This document shows positions 15,890-22,684 of a DNA stretch of 22,684 bases, piece by piece. The notes under the pieces were generated by a model that saw only the letters and a list, made by a program, of their open reading frames with translations, ran no database searches and had not been told where the DNA came from. The translations under genes and the position numbers were made by a program. The stretch is from JACKGW01 sp964586025 (GTDB lineage Bacteria; Planctomycetota; PLA2; JAEUHO01), in assembly GCA_964586025.1 (NCBI GenBank), contig CAZPGF010000041.1, forward strand, positions 1 through 22,684. The letters are read 5' to 3'. Position 1 is the stretch's first letter. Every line of letters starts with the position of its first letter.

Positions 15890-16687
15890 TCACGGACGCG
15901 CCGCCGCGACGAACGCGGCGACGCGCTCCGGATCGAGGTGGTGGCGCCGCTTCAACGCGGTGCCGACGATGACGCCGTCGGCGTGGACGAGGAGGTCGCG
16001 AACCGTCGCCGCGGTCGCCCCGGAACCGATCAGCACGGGGCGACCCGATGCGGCGGCGGCGACCGCGCGCAGTCGTTCGATGTCCACCGGTTCGCCGGTG
16101 CGAGGTCCGCTGACGACGAGCGCATCGGCGCCACCGCGTTCGACGAGGTCGGCGACCTCGTCGGCGAGCGGGCGTTCCGCCAGCGGTACGGCGTGCTTCA
16201 CGCGGACATCGGCGAGGATCCTCGCCTGGGGCGCAAGCGTTCGTCGCTCCCGCACGACTTCCGCGGCGCGACCTTGCAGCAGGCCCTGATCCGTCACCAT
16301 CGCACCGGTCAGGACGTTCACGCGGATCAGGTCGGCGTCGGCGACCGCGGCGATCGCCAACGCCGCGAGGGCGTCGTTGCGCAGCACGTTCACGCCGAGG
16401 AGGGCACCGCGGGGAAGTGCGCGGCGAACCTCGTACGCCGCCACGGCGAGCGAGGCCACGGTGACGTCGGGAACGTCGTCCCCGAAGTACGGGGCGTCGC
16501 CGAGATTCTCGACGACCACGCCGTCGAAGCCCGCCTCCGCGAGGCGCGTCGCATCACGCACCGCGGCGTCCACCCAGCGACCGGCGCCGCCGCTGCGTCC
16601 CGGTCGATACCGCGGGCTACCCGGCAACGGAGGTAGGTGCACCATCCCGAGCAGCAGAGGTCGCCGGTCCCAAGCCGTTCGCGCCAT
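15890..16687 (-). CDS. BtpA/SgcQ-family TIM-barrel protein
   Basis: A 265-residue cytoplasmic protein of the BtpA family. Characteristic segments are GMVHLPPLPGSPRY (14-27), GFDGVVVENLGDAPYF with the ENxGD motif (53-68), GVNVLRND (97-104), IRVNVLTGAMVTDQG (about 121-135), ADVRVKHA, ADALVVSGPRTG and PVLIGSGATAATV. The last segments look like a phosphate-binding end of a TIM barrel. BtpA was linked to photosystem I stability in cyanobacteria and SgcQ to sugar metabolism in enterobacteria; the reaction is not established and no photosynthesis gene is here. Start ATG 16687 has no clear ribosome site. It lies 96 bases behind the giant activator gene on the same strand with a strong hairpin between, so co-transcription is uncertain. 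Confidence 0.9.
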   Translation of the reverse strand: MARTAWDRRPLLLGMVHLPPLPGSPRYRPGRSGGAGRWVDAAVRDATRLAEAGFDGVVVENLGDAPYFGDDVPDVTVASLAVAAYEVRRALPRGALLGVNVLRNDALAALAIAAVADADLIRVNVLTGAMVTDQGLLQGRAAEVVRERRTLAPQARILADVRVKHAVPLAERPLADEVADLVERGGADALVVSGPRTGEPVDIERLRAVAAAASGRPVLIGSGATAATVRDLLVHADGVIVGTALKRRHHLDPERVAAFVAAARP

Positions 16688-16754
16688 GCGGGAGAGGCTA
16701 GCCGCCGATCCGTGTGGCGCGAGCGGGGGTGCGCGGCGGGTCTCGATACGGGGT

Positions 16755-16782
16755 GGGTCTCCCCGTCCGTGACGGGGGACCC
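16755..16782 (-). terminator. Strong hairpin directly after the giant regulator gene
   Basis: Arms 16755-16767 and 16771-16782 pair over 12 base pairs with one bulged T and a three-base loop, beginning two bases after the TAA stop of the large gene. No U-run follows on the minus strand, so it is either a terminator of the U-less type common in GC-rich genomes or a 3' stabiliser. Confidence 0.55.
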
Positions 16783-16783
16783 C

Positions 16784-22189
<5,406 letters not shown>

Positions 22190-22411
22190 AAGCCTCCCGG
22201 TGGGCCCTGTTTGGCCGATGCTGCGCGCTGTCCGGCGCGATTGCGACACAATTTCGCCGCCTGGGGAGATCCTGTGCGGAAAGGGCCCGGAGTTGCCGAT
22301 CCACCGGTTGGAGTCGGGTCGCGATTCGGTTCGTTGGGCTGTCCGGCGCCGCCGGTAGCCTGCTGGCGACTCGCTCCGAGCTTCAACCCGGATTCGCCTC
22401 GGGAGGACGTC
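22190..22411. promoter_or_regulatory. Divergent promoter region with weak sigma-54-like site
   Basis: The 222-base gap between the giant activator and the divergent secreted protein gene. On the plus strand, GG at 22283-22284 and TTGC at 22293-22296 have the GG-N10-GC spacing of a -24/-12 promoter, but the -24 half reads AGGGCC rather than TGGCAC. A sigma-70-like pair, TTGGGC (22334-22339) and TAGCCT (22356-22361), is equally weak. Neither is certain. Confidence 0.25.
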
Positions 22412-22684
22412 TTGGCCACCACCCGGTCCCGTCGCCTCATGCCCCTCGTCGTGGTCGCTGCATCGTTCGGAGAGGGGCTCGTGGCTACGCGCGCACCCCA
22501 GGCCGCCGCTGGCGAGCCCTTCCAATCCGATGTGCCGGTGCGTGTCGGGGACGTGCTGATCCAGAACGTCGACGGACGGTGGGTGCCCGCCGGACGTCGT
22601 GGCGCGCCGCGCGCCGCGGCGTTCACCGCCCCGGCGTCCTCGTTCGCGGCCCCGGCCGTCCAACGCCCCTTGCGCAAGTGCACC
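22412..22684 (+). CDS. Secreted protein of unknown function, 3' end outside window
   Basis: A partial gene; 91 codons are visible and no stop occurs before the window end. It starts with TTG at 22412 behind a strong GGGAGG ribosome site (22401-22406) five bases upstream. The first residues have a basic start (TTRSRR) and a moderately hydrophobic stretch (LMPLVVVAASFGEGLVA) ending near an Ala-rich site, read as a signal peptide. The visible mature part contains VPVRVGDVLIQNVDGRWVPA, then an Ala/Pro/Ser-rich linker and a cysteine (LRKC) near the end. I do not recognise the family. The opposite frame is the unlikely upstream extension of the giant gene. Codon third positions are G/C-rich, supporting coding. 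The position divergent from the sigma-54 activator makes it a candidate target of that regulator, which is inference only. Confidence 0.68.
   Translation, partial: MATTRSRRLMPLVVVAASFGEGLVATRAPQAAAGEPFQSDVPVRVGDVLIQNVDGRWVPAGRRGAPRAAAFTAPASSFAAPAVQRPLRKCT

Noticed and set aside
22190..22663. Upstream extension of the giant activator to residue-rich start near 22663
   Set aside because: The added 158 residues lack structure, cross the divergent promoter and lie antisense to the secreted protein gene; the GTG at 22189 gives a proper signal peptide.

Overview
This is a GC-rich (roughly 70 %), gene-dense bacterial window. Reading frames nearly abut, third positions are strongly G/C, and several gene pairs share a 4-base GTGA or ATGA stop/start overlap (331-334, 1476-1479, 6407-6410, 8834-8837, 11933-11936). 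The gene set suggests a Gram-negative, high-GC, regulation-rich lineage such as Planctomycetota or Myxococcota: a Gld-type ABC cluster with a DUF4340 protein, a SoxA-like cytochrome c, PyrK, an HxlB-like isomerase, a BtpA-family protein and a giant membrane-anchored sigma-54 activator. I cannot decide the phylum from this sequence alone. A run of exactly 100 N lies inside a tandem repeat, so this is a draft, probably scaffolded assembly. I saw no tRNA, rRNA, CRISPR array or insertion sequence.

Left part (1-6955). A minus-strand operon runs apt (adenine salvage) -> membrane SpoIIE/RsbU-type phosphatase -> a 99-residue unknown protein, both junctions being GTGA overlaps. Divergent from it, a small secreted cytochrome c is coupled to argS by a one-base overlap. 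Convergent to argS is a Nudix-HD fusion protein on the minus strand. Divergent from that are pyrK and a coupled SIS-domain isomerase resembling 6-phospho-3-hexuloisomerase.

Middle part (6956-15880). A minus-strand group holds a pteridine-reductase-like SDR coupled by ATGA to a JmjC/cupin-8 type oxygenase, then 320-odd non-coding bases, then an orphan response regulator. On the plus strand a NYN-domain nuclease-like protein precedes a four-gene export cluster: GldA-like ATPase, GldF-like permease, GldG-like auxiliary protein and a DUF4340 protein. The GldG-like protein carries a long Pro/Ala/Asp/Glu tandem-repeat insertion containing the assembly gap.

Right part (15881-22684). BtpA-family protein lies on the minus strand behind an 1801-residue protein that I consider the most interesting object here. 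Its predicted order is signal peptide, CBM9/DOMON-like domain, two membrane helices, a large beta-rich extracytoplasmic region, two more helices, a Cache-like extracytoplasmic domain, one more helix, HAMP, a GAF-like region, a GGDEF-type domain with a broken active site, an intact sigma-54 AAA+ domain and a winged helix in place of the usual Fis-type helix-turn-helix. It looks like a one-protein route from an extracellular (perhaps carbohydrate or surface) signal to sigma-54 transcription. A secreted protein gene starts divergently from it and runs off the window end.
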